DNA of 64,000 nt from Cytospora piceicola (taxonomy: Eukaryota; Ascomycota; Sordariomycetes; Diaporthales; Cytosporaceae). This document shows positions 34,468-46,910 of this stretch, piece after piece (the stretch's first letter is position 1; each line of letters begins with the position of its first letter). A program made the translations under genes and the position numbers. The notes beneath the pieces were generated by a model. That model saw nothing but the letters and a program-made list of their open reading frames with translations. It was not told the DNA's origin and did not search any database. Where the stretch lies: assembly GCA_023375675.1 (NCBI GenBank), contig JALQBC010000001.1, forward strand, positions 1 to 64,000, in the 5' to 3' direction.

Positions 34468-35103
34468 GTAGGAGATAGGCTACTAATGGAGGCGGGGGAA
34501 TTTTGACCAGATTGAGATCTGGGTGTGGGACCTTTCGTTTTGTTTGTTTACATGCTCAGATGGTTTTCACAGATAGGTCGTAAACAGTGTCGACGCAACG
34601 GATGAATGATCGTTCTGTGCCGCCCGTGTATGTGTAAGCACTTCACCACGTGGTCCCTCGTTACATATACCAGATGTCTTGGAGTGACTTTGGCTCGCAC
34701 CCACCATCCGCATGTGTCCTGGCAACATATAAGTTTGATGAAAACCGTACATGATGAATCTCAGTCGACCCCCGGTTGTTAGACTCTGCTATTTGTATCA
34801 AAGTTATTCGTAGGCGGAGACGCCTCTGAAATCGCGGCTGCATTCCTCAACTTCCAGATACAAGCAACAGCAGCACAGAGGAAGGGCGAGGAAGGCTATG
34901 AAGAAGTAATAAAGTCAGATTGTTTGGATTGGTACAAATATTAACAAATTGTTTGCACATTTGTGTTTTGGGCGCTCATTGAGACCATGTTTGCGGATGG
35001 TTTCTCGACTGTGTACGGCTTCATATGGGCCTCTAGTACTGTCTACCTAAACTTAGACCACAGCCGAAAACGAGTACAACCCTCTGATACCGTGGTATCT
35101 AAA
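34468..35103. other. Intergenic region between convergent genes
   Basis: 3' regions of SDR 2 and the minus-strand rhodopsin-type gene. No gene or repeat recognised. Confidence 0.5.
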
Positions 35104-36509
35104 TCACTGCCTCCATTCTTGTAGCTGTATGTATGGTCCATGCCGATCCTCCGCTTGCTGCTGGGGTCTCAGGATCCGAGTGGAATCGTTTGCACTAGAC
35201 GAAGATGGCTTCTTGCTCTCCGAAGCTGACGGACTCTGGTCTAACTTTCCGAGGCTGTTCCCATTGAGTTCAGTGCGTCGTGTTGACCAAGTCAGAGAGG
35301 CCCAGATATGCGAGAGGCGCGGCGCGACGGTCATGAAGGCCGCCCGTAATGCCGGCAGAGAAGCCCCGATCAACGCCACTGTCGGCTCGACTTGTGAGGG
35401 AATCCAAAATGTTACCCCATACCTGTCAAACTGCGGTGGTATGAGTCTACTCATCTCATAGTTCATCCCTGGTAGTCCATTTCATATTAGTAACGCACTC
35501 TGTCAGTAAATTTCACATACAGGATTCAACGTACACCGCGGGTCGATATCCGTGAATCGATAGAACTCGATGACGTATATCGATAGTTTGTAGGCAGCCA
35601 CGACACTGGCTCTGAAAAGAATGTCAGTGATATGTGTACGAGACGTGGGACTAAAGGGTGTAGGGTGCATACGCAGCGCCCATCATGAACACCACGGCTA
35701 TACCCACTCGGCGGCGGAGAGGCATCTGCAGTTTCCACAAAGGCCATATAGGAAGGAACAAAAGAATTGCATCAAATGCCAGGCTCGTGCTGTACAGTGC
35801 TACTTGGGTGTAGTAGTAGTAATAGTCATTCATGTGCTCCTCCCGCTCGAGTGGGTTCCAAAGTTTGTACAGAGGGTGGCCGACGAATCCCGGCAAGATC
35901 GAGTACACGACCAAGTAAAGACCCTGAAATGCGAGAAGGACATATACCACGACCCTGAATCTGGACCCTGGAATGGAGAATATTCGTCGGTAGAAAAGGA
36001 GAATAGATACACGTATACAGAAGGTCATGGCCGGGTAGAGCCACATGGACCCGATGACGCCCTGTCAAAAGCTAAGTTTAGAAAACAGCGTATTGTTGAG
36101 GAGACCACCTGTTAACAGTTGCTGACTTTGGGCTGTACATACCTGAAACCAGACAGAGAATTCCCCCAATGTTATTTCCCAGAGTGGTTTTCCCACACCG
36201 GCATGAAGGTTGACGTATATGGCCATGGCCGACCAGCCCCAGTAAAACATCTTGTGAGGAGAATAATATTGGTTAGACACAGTGCCCTACTTGATGATGC
36301 ATGGCTTTCTGGTGACTCACAAGGGCAGGTATGAAGGCATAGTCGTCAAGGCCGAAGCCGCTGCTGTTCCATCTGATGAAAAGGCGCGCGAGCCCGGTCA
36401 CCGTCGTAACTCCGCAAAGAACCCCAAGGGCAATGGCAATGGAATAAACCTTGTGGGTGTCATCCACATCCGCGGGTGGTGGAATGAGCGAGGCTGTGGA
36501 GTTGGACAT
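35104..36509 (-). CDS. Fungal rhodopsin-domain (SAT4/Pth11-like) 7TM protein 1, 367 aa, five exons
   Basis: Exons 36509-36321, 36250-36143, 36061-35673, 35611-35521 and 35430-35104; the last acceptor is chosen so that NP joins FDRYGVTFWIPSQVEP. The chain has a luminal/extracellular N terminus, a first membrane segment YSIAIALGVLCGVTTVTGLA and then GLDDYAFIPAL, the LDD signature of this family. It continues with FYRRIFSIP, YSTSLAFDAILLFLPIWPLW and the VEPTVALIGASLPALRAAF block that normally ends the membrane part. The tail is Ser-rich and cytosolic. Proteins of this family (for example SAT4) are common in secondary-metabolite clusters; their role (receptor, transport or enzyme scaffold) is not settled. 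The acceptor of the last exon is the least certain part. Confidence 0.85.
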
Positions 36510-38399
36510 GGCAATAGTTCAGCTCGGGTGATGACTTGGCAATGGTTCGACGGAGGACGAATGATTACAAAGCGAACCTAGATCGACACTGGCGCTTTGT
36601 AGACGCGAAATATACAGAGAATCGGGAGGATTCTTAATCATAGTTAGTATACGTATTATAGTCTTCAAGGTGGGCTTGCACATGTCTTCACCGGAAGCAG
36701 ATGGCGTGCCAGGTCATATCCTTGTCCAGGTTCTGCCCGGTGGCCATGGCTGAAGAGCACTGAGGGAGAGGGCTCATACGACGTACTATGGAGGTCTGGG
36801 AGGATGGTCACAGAGTGGGGTCGGTCCTGACTGTTCTTGGCGGTCTCGTGATATTGAACTCGCTGACGAGACGATTCTAACTTTTGGGGGCAAATTGATG
36901 CTGCAGCTATAGCAGTGATAGCAATGTGGGTTCTTCCGTTCGTGGCTTTGCAAGGCTTCTACCAACATTGATATCAGGTCCACCGATAGGCATTCAACCC
37001 ACAATGGTTACATACCTTGTATATAGTAAACCACATTGCTGGCACCGCGTCTGTCTGTCCAAATACAGTATACGCTCCCGCCTTTCGCAACATTGGGGGC
37101 CAGAGCTAAGTGCTGCTGCATGCAGTAGGTAAACCTGGATTGTGACCGACTGCATGAAGTCGTTGGTGAAAGCCCCAGTCTGGAAACCTGCAAGGAATGT
37201 AACCTTGGAACCACTAGGGTCAAGCTGCTGCATGTGATAGCCAGAATGGTCCAACGGCCCGGCGTATTAACATCGCAGTTTTGCATACAATAGGGTGACA
37301 TGGAATCGCGTGATCTGAATGTGCATAATCAGGAATACGATGTTGCAACGCGTAATCTATCCGTCAGCAACTAAGAACCAACATTGAAGCTTGCAGTGAT
37401 CAAATGGCTCGCCAAAGTACTCCAAAGTACTCATAGATTCCGAAACAGCAAGGTTAAGCGGACCTCTGTGAAACTTATGCACGCGCATTGCAATTTGGGA
37501 CCGCGGAATTTCTACCTCTGACACTTCCGAAGCTGCCGAGCCAAGTCATGGATCGCTGGTCGCCGAGGCTCAGTGTTGGGTCCATCCAGAATCATAAGAA
37601 AAGGCACCCTGCTAGCTATTGCACAAAAGGTTGCAATAACGCCACTCGGCTGATCCCAAGATGCAACTCGACTTTCATCCGATGCTTTCTTTACGTGGAC
37701 AATTGTGCGTTGAAATATTGCAACATCGCCACCCCCTCGCTAAAGCCGTGATCAGTCGCAGCCGCGTCGGGCAATATCCTCGTAATCTGGGCTACCTGGA
37801 CCTGGGCTGACAGTTTCGCCGCCCCATGCAACCACTAGTGTCAGTTCCGGGGTGAATCCAGGTTGGTTGTGTAAATGGCCCCCAACAGTGATGTGACTTA
37901 ACACAGCCAATAAAAGGCCACATATGCCGGGATTCCATTGCAATGACCAGGGTGGTTATACTTCCATTTGGCTAGTTCAATATTCCTTCGCCTTCCACTA
38001 AGAATGTGTTGACTTGTCGAATTAGAAGCACCACTGTTCAAAGACTGTCTGCCAATCATTCCAATCACGCCCGAAAATCAACGCCCTCTTGTTATCGAAG
38101 GATTTCTCTCATTGGAGAAGGAAGAAAGAAACGCTAAAAATAGGTCGTTGCAATATTACTGGTTCCATGCATGGATTATATCGACTGATATAAGAAGCAT
38201 ATGCCGTGTGACTGCGACCCTGATGGGTTCCAAGTTCGTCAAAAGTAGAGCAGTACCTCGGAAGTATCGTCTACCTGCACCAACGGAGGTGTAAGTAAGA
38301 TCACTGCTCGCGAGACGTGTTGTACAGCATACCAACTGTACGGTTGTACACAGGCAGCCGTTACAATACGTACTGAACCAAGTGTGATCCTAGACGGCC
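36510..38399. other. Long intergenic region (1.9 kb) without an intact gene
   Basis: Shared 5' region of the divergent rhodopsin-type and BBE 3 genes. Only short frames occur. A minus-strand frame at 36994-37254 has protein-like composition (DHSGYHMQQLDPSGSKVTFL) but no ATG and no recognisable family, so it may be a gene relic or chance. A gene may have been lost here. Confidence 0.45.
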
Positions 38400-40411
38400 A
38401 TGGCCCCCATACTCTCCTCTTCGACAATATTTGTTGGCTGTGTCTTCTTGCTGAAGACGGCCCTGGCCCACTCTGCTTCGCATTTACCCTCGACCATTCC
38501 AGAACGAGCCTCGATCATTATGCCAGAGTCCTTTGAGATATTCGTGGAATCACTCGGACTTCGTCCGGCCGAGGCCGCAAACTTGGAAGCGGAGCTCGCG
38601 CGAGAGTCACAAACAAATGCAACAAGTCCGGTGTGCATAGTGGCACAGAGAATACTGGGATCGGAAGTCGTGGACACAGCACCCCTGAACCAAACCGCAG
38701 TTGATGCGAACTGGTGCGTCCGTCCTTCCATCCATACGAGCACAACAACAGAAAGCTGACACACAATAATCTAGGTCTGAAGCATGTTGGGAACAGCCCA
38801 CCTGTATCATACAGCCTAAGACGGCGCAGGACGTTGCTACAGCGCTGAAAATCATCATCCAGTTCAAAGCACAATTCGCCGTTCGCAGCGGCGGTCATTC
38901 GCCAAACCCGGGTTATTCCAGCATCACAGAACCTGGCATCCTCATTGACCTCTCTGGCCTCAATGAGATTAGCGTCAGCGGTGACAAGGAGACGGTTAGT
39001 ATTGGACCAGGTCAGCGTTGGGGTAATGTCTATGATGCCTTGGATCCTTACGGGGTGAGCGTCATTGGAGGACGCATACCCAATGTCGGTGTCGGAGGCT
39101 TGATGCTCGGAGGTCAGTACAGGGCGTCACATCAAGGCACGTAGAAGAACTGAATGTCCCTGACATATGCTCTACAGGAGGATACCATCACTTCTCCGCG
39201 AGGTATGGTCTCGCAGCGGACAATGCCAAAGGCTTCGAGGTACGTCTTTTCGAATTCAGCGACGATGATGTCAACTTAGTTAACACATACCTCAAGGTGG
39301 TCCTCGCAGATGGCACCATCAAAACAGCGACTACCACACAGAACAGTGACCTATTCTGGGCACTGAAAGGGGGCGGACCTAACTTCGGTAGGACTCCCGT
39401 AATGAACTCGGTCTCCAGCTTTGTAGAGCGCGCTTACTGATACCAGCACCAGGCATTGTAACGCGTTACGACCTCTACACCGTACCCGTTCATGAAATAT
39501 GGTACGAAGTCCTAGCTGTTAGCAACGACGATGCGCACGCCGTCCTGGATGCATTCGCTCTTTGGCAGAATACCACCGCTTCATCAGATACCAAAGGAAC
39601 TGTTGCCCTTGTCTTGGGACTTCAATCGATTACACTAGGTTTCATTTATTCTGAGCCAGTAGCCGAAAGACCGGCCATCTTTGCTGCCTTCAACGGCATC
39701 ACACCCCTAGTAACGGCTGTTCCACCAACGAACGGCACGGTTGCTTCCATCTCTGCCATTCTCAGTCTGACTTCTTCTGTTGCGCGGTACGTATAATTAT
39801 ACCAGCCCAGTCCTACGGGTCGATTGCAGTATCTGGAACCGGTTTGCTGATAATATCAAAACAAATAGTCACGACTACCGATCTGCCGCCTCCAAGGTTG
39901 ACGCCCAGCTGTACAAGGATGTCTACGACTTTTGGCTAGAGCAAGCCATGGCAATGCATACTGCCACTGGAGCCAACCAAACCTTTGCCCTGCAGCCAAT
40001 CCCCCGCGAACTCGCGGAGGCTGGCGAGGCGAGAGGGGGGAATCCGATGGGAATCCCCAAAGAGAACCATCAATGTGAGCACTCACGTTATGTCCAGTGA
40101 CTTTATGTTGCACAAGCTGATGACAGTCCAACCCAGGGTGGACGACACTTATCGACTGGGAGAATGCAGCCGATGACGACGTAGTCCGAAGCGTGTCGAT
40201 TGCGACAACAGAAAAGTGGAAGCAGTTCGGTGAGGAACGTGGGGTTCATATCGACTACCAGTATACGAACGATGCATCGAGAGACCAGAGCCCAATTGCA
40301 ACGTATGGGGAGGCCAATATTGCAAAGCTAAAGGCTATCGCACTGAAGTATGACCCTAAACAGGTCTTCCAGACCCTTCAGAATGACGGGTTTCTGCTTC
40401 GGAAGATCTAG
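38400..40411 (+). CDS. BBE-like FAD-linked oxidoreductase 3, secreted, 552 aa, seven exons
   Basis: Exons 38400-38713, 38775-39112, 39178-39239, 39297-39387, 39453-39786, 39830-40074 and 40137-40411; all phases agree. The N terminus (IFVGCVFLLKTALA) is a probable signal peptide, followed by an extra 45-residue stretch not seen in the paralogs. FAVRSGGH carries His146 for covalent FAD. The glycine loop GGLMLGGGYHHFS is followed by RYGLAADNAKGFE, WALKGGGPNFG and the C-terminal YDPKQVFQTLQNDGFLL. The first four introns sit at the same places as in oxidases 1 and 2; introns 5 and 6 do not. Intron 5 is very short (43 nt), and a longer alternative ending at about 39867 is also open. It likely catalyses an oxidation or cyclisation in the pathway. 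Confidence 0.9.
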
Positions 40412-41119
40412 GATACTGACACTCATAACCAAACGTATCGGATTTCTGCAAACCTTCTTATTTCCACACCCAAGTGCGGAGACGTCTTTTGGCTTTGTTG
40501 TAGCTAGTGCGATATCACGCTCTGGAGACTGAATGTGATCAGAACTGCATGGATCGTCCTTCACATGCCATACAGATCATTGGCTTTATCTGCATATCCG
40601 ACCATCACTATTCTCGTCCAGTCTGAATAAGAATCGCAACTAATACCCTAGGGTACATATGAATCTACTCGAGTGGAGACGCCGATTTTGGTTCCACCCA
40701 CCCTAATGCGTACAGTACAAGTGAAAGTAAATACATATCTATGTAGTGTCACCACACCAAAATACCGTGCAGCATGCATTCCGCGATATATACCCTGCAA
40801 AGTTATACCCTGCCATGCACCCTCCATAGTGGGAGGGGCAGACTAGGTAGCCGCGTCTTGTCCAGTTATGAGGCATATGATCTGTTTTATTTTGCGTAGG
40901 GGTACAGCCACTTACATGGTTACTGCAGTAGGCATTCTAGCTACTTGAAGTACCTAGGTACACCTACGGTCGGGGATCTTAGTCAAGATCTCCTGGCTTC
41001 CAGGTTCGTAGGAGCCGTGACAGAGCTAGAAAGCGATCTTTACAAACATAAAAGCACATTGTCCAACCTTGTCTACGGATCTGGCTGCCTTTGCTAGACA
41101 ACTAGTCTCCTCAAACAAC
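40412..41119. other. Intergenic region between BBE 3 and the O-methyltransferase
   Basis: Contains a perfect TACCTAGGTA at 40951-40960, 160 bp before the methyltransferase ATG, and the palindrome TACCCTAGGGTA at 40644-40655. No gene. Confidence 0.5.
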
Positions 41120-42571
41120 ATGTCGCATTCAAGATCGTTGCCCGAGCTTGGACAAATCATCCAGTCCTGCACAAACTCCGTGTTTGAGCATTTAGACGAA
41201 GCCGAATTACCGCAACCAACGTTATCCCAAGAAGCCCCGTTTCATCCAACCGTGTACCCCAGAGCTATCCAAGACAGCCGGGCGGAGCTCCTTGAAGCAC
41301 TAGACGAATTGCGGACGCTTATTCTTGGGCCCACTTCCTACGTGTACTTCAACTCGGTTCTCAGCGTATGTTTTCTCTGCCATGACACCCATAATATGGT
41401 ACACAATGGACGTGCTCTGATCGACGTCTGCCGCAGCCTTCATGGACCGCAACTTTCAATGTGCTGTACACATATCGGATTGCAGACCACGTCCCCGTTA
41501 ATGGCGACATCACTTATTCTGAGCTGGCACTACGTTGTGGCCTGAACGAGTCTGATACAAGACGCATTGTCAGGGCCGCAATATCTCTACGGATCTTCAA
41601 TGAGAACGACGAAGGATGTGTCACGCATAATGCAATTTCCAAGGTCATGACCAACACACTCACTCATGATGGGCTAGGCTTCTTCACACAAGAGTACATG
41701 CCAGCTGCTCTCAATCTGCCATATACTCTTCGTCGTTTCCCAGGCTCCGACAGGGCAGGGGAATCGGCAGTTTCAATCGCCAATGGCAGCAATGGGGACC
41801 GCGACATCTTCTCTCTCATCTCTCACGACACGGATCGTGTCAAGCGGCTCGCTAATGCCATGTCGTTTATGATGACGGTGCCCGAGACTTCGTTCGTTCA
41901 TTTCGTGGACAACGTCCCCTGGTCACCCAACACTCAGCACGGTAAACAATGTTCTGAATGTCCCAAGGTTGTGGTGGATGTGGGTGGCTCATATGGCGAC
42001 CTTGGAGAGGCCCTTTTGCGGAATTACCCCGGGATCGAAAAGGCAATTGTTCAAGACCTCCCCGAAGTTACCAGAACCAACCTTGACCGCGGCATTCCTG
42101 GTGAACTTTTCCAGCGTATCCAGTATCAAGCTTACGATTTCTTCACCGAACAGGTTGTCAAGGATGCTGATGTGTACATTTTCAGTAATGTTTTTCACGA
42201 CTGGTCGGACCGCTATGCCGTTCAGATGCTGCAGAATCAGATACCTGCACTAAAGCCGGGAGCGAGAATACTCATCAACGACATATGCATTGAGGATCGA
42301 CCAACAAGGAATTCCATGATCCACCAAGCACAATGGTATGTATAGATTTTCAATCTGTAGCACAGAGACCAGGTCAGTCGCATGCTAATATATTATACTT
42401 ATTAGTGGCCACGATCTGTGTGTGAAGATGGCAATGAACGCGAAGGAGAGGACGAGAGACGAGTGGATTAAACTTATATCCCAATCAGACCAGCGGTTCC
42501 AGATTGAGTCTATTGTAACGCCTAAGCAATCTGTGCACTCTGTCATTGGGGTTCTTTGGCGAGGCAACTAG
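41120..42571 (+). CDS. SAM-dependent O-methyltransferase, 436 aa, three exons
   Basis: Exons 41120-41365, 41437-42335 and 42406-42571; introns are GTATGT...GCAG (71 nt) and GTATGT...TTAG (70 nt), in phase. The N-terminal part is the helical dimerisation/winged-helix region (RIADHVPVNGDITYSELALR). The SAM-binding motif KVVVDVGGSYGDLGEALL begins near residue 260. NVFHDWSD, which carries the catalytic His of plant/fungal OMTs, lies near 333-340. It is a COMT-type (PF00891) enzyme that methylates a phenolic or carboxylic oxygen. The first ATG in frame is at 41120; the frame continues upstream only to TTG. A TACCTAGGTA palindrome stands in its promoter. Confidence 0.9.
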
Positions 42572-43058
42572 AAAGCAGGAATGTGATCAATTCGGCGCTC
42601 CATACCCGTAGGGTATATATGTCTATACTTACAGGGACTTGGTTGATAATAGCATACAGAACACATCATACTGAGGCTCAGATCCTCACTCCTACATTAA
42701 ACACAACAGCAATGTCGCGATCCTTTGTCGAGACACCCCTGCGTATATATATATGTGCAAAATGAGGGACAGGGAATCCTTACTGAGTAAAATAGAACAC
42801 TAATAGTCCTGCGGTCTAGGGAATAATATATTAACTTTTACTTTCGTAAGGTGGTCATCATCTACACAGTGGGCTCTTTGAGCTCCAGGCTTGAGGCTCG
42901 AGCAGCCAGAATACGATCAATTCTGCGAAGCAACACTATCATCACGCTTTCGTTGTGACAGAGTGAAGAGGTACAGTGGTGAAGATAACATATGAAACTA
43001 GTCAATAGATAAGGCATATACTGACATCACCGAAGGAGACTACCCTAGGGCACCCGTT
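42572..43058. other. Intergenic region between convergent OMT and aldehyde dehydrogenase genes
   Basis: No gene. CTACCCTAGGG at 43040-43050 lies eight bases beyond the stop codon of the minus-strand aldehyde dehydrogenase, much like the site beside the unrecognised gene at 17746. Confidence 0.45.
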
Positions 43059-44708
43059 TTACTTTGTGATCCACACCGTTTGCGCATTGCACCACCCCTT
43101 GAGCCCGTCCAGACCAGATTCAACCCCGATCCCGCTGTTTTTATGGCCTCCAAAGGAAACCTGAGGACCGACCTGGAAGTGACAGTTCACCCAGACGGTC
43201 CCAGCCTCCAGACGCCGCGTGATACCCTCGGCTCGCTCCAAGTCGGTGCTCCAAACCGAGCCACCTAATCCCATGGAGGACGCGTTGGCACGCCGCAGGA
43301 CATCCTCCTCATCAGACCATTTGAGAAGAGGCACAATGGGTCCGAACTGCTCCTCAACAACAATACGGGAACCGTCGGGGGGGTTATCAACCACCGTAGG
43401 CGGGAGGAAGAAGCCGCTACCCGCCTTGGAGGACAAAGGCTCACCACCAAGGGCAACCTTCAAACCATCCTTGGACACGTGGCTGTACATGTCCAACAGT
43501 TTAGCATACTGCATGCTGTTCTGGGAAGGCCCGAGTACGGCTTCAGCGTCCGTAGGACCACCGCTCTTCATGTTTTTGACGAAGTCGACGAAGGCTGTGA
43601 GGAAGGCCTCGTAGATATCTTCGTGCACATAGACGCGTTTGATGCAGAAGCATACTTGGCCGCTATGCAGGAAAGCTATAGATGCAATCTGTTTAAGGTT
43701 CGGTGGTAAGCTGGAGTCAACCAACCGAAAGGTTTTGGGCCTACTCACCTTGGGCACAACCGCTGCGATATCGACGTCGGGGCACACAATGGCGGCATCA
43801 TTACCTCCTAGCTCGAGAGTAACACGCTTCAGGGTAGAGGCACAGGCCTGCATGACTTTCTTTCCAGTAGCTAACGATCCGGTGAAGCTTATTTTCGCAA
43901 CACCCGGGTGAGCTGTCAACATGGGGCCCAGGTCTTCTTCGCCACTGAGAACATTGACGACCCCCCTCGGGAAGATCTTGGCAGCCAGCTCTCCAAGTTT
44001 CAGGGCAGTGTACGGACTGTACGGCGAGGGCTTCCAGATGAAAGTATTACCGACAAGCAGGGCGGAGACAATCTTGATACCTCCTAGCAGCATGGGGAAG
44101 TTCCATGGAACGATTCCGACACCTACGCCAACGGGAAGGTAACGTAGCACGATGCTTCGCTGTAAGACAAAAGCAAGTCAATTAGGGCCAGATACAATGC
44201 CATGGAGAATGGAAACTGTGTTGGTGCACACCTCGTCCGAACACATACCTCTTCACTTTCCTCGATCTTCTCCTCGGTCAGCCTGTGCTTGAGAGTCTCG
44301 CGAATCTGGTGGCTGAGCAAGAACAGCTCGATGCCGACGCCCTGAGGAGGCTTGCCAGCCTCCTTGCCCAGCAGTTGCGCAAACCCCTGCTGGTTGGCGT
44401 CGATTGCATCGACGAATTTGAGTAGATAGGCAGCTCGATCGTCCTGAGAGAGGTCGCGCCACGCTGGGAAAGCCGCTTGGGCTGCCGCCACAGCTCGGTC
44501 GACGTCTTCTTGAGTCGAGACGGGCACCTCGGCAAGGTACTGTTCAGTGCTTGGGTCAATCGCCCGACGAGTCTTCGCCGTGTTCGTGAGCTTGTTGTCG
44601 ATCACATTGTGGAAAGTCTGATGTCTCTGTTAGATTGACAGCCGGCATGGGGCCGCGCTGGAGAGAGTACAGACGTACCTCGAAATCGGTGAGCTTATAA
44701 TCGGACAT
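43059..44708 (-). CDS. Aldehyde dehydrogenase (NAD(P)-dependent), 479 aa, four exons
   Basis: Exons 44708-44679 (only ten codons, MSDYKLTDFE), 44617-44249, 44159-43749 and 43688-43059, all phase 0. Motifs in order: PWNFP at 151-155, Lys176 in WKPSP for cofactor binding, FTGSLATG, the general base Glu249 in LELGGND, the catalytic Cys283 in HSGQVCFC, EEQFGPIVPL and FGGHKNSGIGVESG. Length fits the family. It oxidises an aldehyde to an acid in the cytosol. The usual FxNxGQxC has Ser in place of the Asn-x pair (LHSGQVC). It shares a divergent promoter with the second rhodopsin-type gene. Confidence 0.92.
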
Positions 44709-45396
44709 TGTCACGAAGAGCGTAGTCGGCACTGAAAGTGAGTAGGTGTTGAGTAAAGGAACACTCGAGATCAATGCTTTCGTGCGGCACATGAATGAGG
44801 GAAGGAGAAAGGAACGATGAAGCATGGTCCGTTTTGATATAAACGGACCATAAGCCAGGCCTCTTCCCAACGTGCACCAACAACGGCGACCAACATGCCA
44901 TGGTGTGACGAGTAGAGAAGTAGAGTGACTTCAAATGTGCATAACCCCTGTCTCTGTCCCCTGATGGCCGGTTGTACTATTGGGTATTTGGCCGAAAGTC
45001 TGGCCTGATCCATGGCTACCAGAGATACCAACCTTGGGGGCGGCTGCAGTCCCCTGCATCTGCACTGATTACCATCTTCCCGAATTGGAAAAGAAAGGGT
45101 ACCTGGGTACGAAGAAAAGGAAGATGACAGGGGTCAGCAAAGGAGGTGCGCCAAGGGTATAATTAGTGCTCACTTACAGTTCCTCATGCACGAATTCTCA
45201 CCGGTCGAGACCCTTTGACATGGACATCTGTATCTCTGCCGATCTAGGTGGTCTAGGTTGTCGCCTCTATGTGATATAAAACCTCGTCGTCAACCATCAC
45301 TGCAAAACCCTGGAAGAGACGACGCAATCTACGTGATCTGCTTCTAACCCATTTAGGGAATATCCAGCATCGATCTCAGATAGGACCGATTCAAAC
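44709..45396. promoter_or_regulatory. Bidirectional promoter region of ALDH and rhodopsin-type protein 2
   Basis: 688 bp between divergent start codons. TACCTGGGTA at 45100-45109 is one base from the TACCTAGGTA palindrome seen elsewhere in the core. No gene inside. Confidence 0.45.
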
Positions 45397-46708
45397 ATGA
45401 CTTCCAACTCTACTGAGTTTTCACCCGAGTACGAGAGATACGATGGTGGTCCTGCTGTCATTCGCACCATGACGGCTGTCATCGTCCTGGCGACTGTCTT
45501 CGTTGGGCTCCGTATCGCCGTTCGAATGCATCGCCGTGTCGGCTTGGCTTTGGACGACTGGCTCGCCGTGGCTGCGCTCATTGTTGAATGGTGCGAATAT
45601 GTCGACGGCTATCTGTGCATCAAGCTCGGTGGCGTCGGACTTCATCTTCCAATCGCCCTTGCTCGCAAGCCCAATGCCCTCAGAAACACATTCATTGTGA
45701 GCAACAGCCCTCCTCCCCCTTACCAATGTCCACTACCAGAGTCCACTACCAGAGCTGACTTGGGTTGTATGATGGTTCAGTACATGTTTGCCGGTGAACT
45801 TATCTTCTTCACTGGCCTCGCCCTCATCAAATGGAGTATACTGGCCATGTACTACCGCCTCTTCCCGACACGCTTCATGAAGTGGGGATATATCGTGCTG
45901 GGCTCCATGACGGGTGCCTGGTGGGTTGCCGTCATGCTCGTGGCCACCTTCCAGTGCTCACCCGTCCATAAATATTGGGATCTTACCGCCCCTGGTTCTT
46001 GTGTAAACGCCAACATTTTCTACATTAGCACCAACGGCGTGCCCAATATCGCCATGGATGCCGCGATCCTCTGTCTGCCGATATACGAGGTCTACAAACT
46101 TCATGTGTCGCGAAAGCTCAAGGTTGCCATTGCCGCCAACTTCTTGATCGGCTCAATCGTCATTATAGCCAGCGTTATCAAGCTGACGGTGATGATAAAC
46201 TTGTATAAGATGGGCTCCAGTGCCGATGTTACTTGTGTGCAAACCAGTACAAACCCCCTTTTCTTTATCCTGGCTAACTATCTTTCTCGCAGATTACCTG
46301 GCGCCGCTGATCATCTGGGTGGAAGTCGAGCCCTGTTTGGGAATAATCTCAGCCTGTCTTCCCACTCTCCGTCCAATCCTGAGCTTCATACTACACCGTG
46401 TTGGACTGACGAAAGACGTGTCTGATGGAGCCAATACTCCCGGCAAGCCATCGATCATCACATTTGGTAGGGGTGGCGGACGCCAAAAGAGGATTGGCTA
46501 CACAACGACCAGAAGCTTGGACAACGATCAGAACTCATTGAATCAACTAGGTGGTTGGCCCGAGGAACAGCATGGTAAAACAACTGCCACTGTCGGGGTC
46601 GGTGAGCAGAATGTAGAGCTCCATCAGTTTGGCATCATTCAGCCACAGTCCATTACTGTCAAAACTGAGGTGGCATGGCACGCATCAGATACTTATTCCA
46701 GGGTCTGA
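45397..46708 (+). CDS. Fungal rhodopsin-domain (SAT4/Pth11-like) 7TM protein 2, 389 aa, three exons
   Basis: Exons 45397-45696, 45781-46234 and 46293-46708. The first intron (84 nt) has no stop and is a multiple of three, so it could be read through. It is removed because NTFI then joins YMFAGELIFFTGLALIKWSI, the normal family order. The second (58 nt) restores DVTYYLAPLIIWVEVEPCLGI, the family end-of-membrane signature. Also visible are VGLALDDWLAV (LDD motif), MYYRLFPT and NIAMDAAILCLPIYEVYKL. The C-terminal tail is about 120 residues, polar and cytosolic. The role is unknown, as for rhodopsin-type protein 1. The two are not close copies of each other. Confidence 0.87.
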
Positions 46709-46910
46709 TGGAGGATGCAGCAGAAAGGTGCAAAACGGGGAAGTCGAACAGAGCTTTCGACCAACGGAGGACAGCGCTCATAGGAATAGGACTTGAAATA
46801 TACCAATGTATACAGACTACAGCAGCGTGAAAATTGTGGTTGATTTCGAATCTATTCACCGTGTCACAGAGTATATTTAGGTAGTGCCAAGAGAACACTT
46901 CCTCGCGTAT

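Noticed and set aside
36994..37254. Possible extra gene or exon with protein-like composition (minus strand)
   Set aside because: No ATG start, no recognised family, and no flanking exon that joins in phase; kept only as a possible relic in the intergenic note.
45697..45780. Reading the 84-nt segment of rhodopsin-type gene 2 as coding
   Set aside because: It has no stop but adds a Pro-rich insertion in the membrane region; GTGAGC...TTCAG removal gives the family order.
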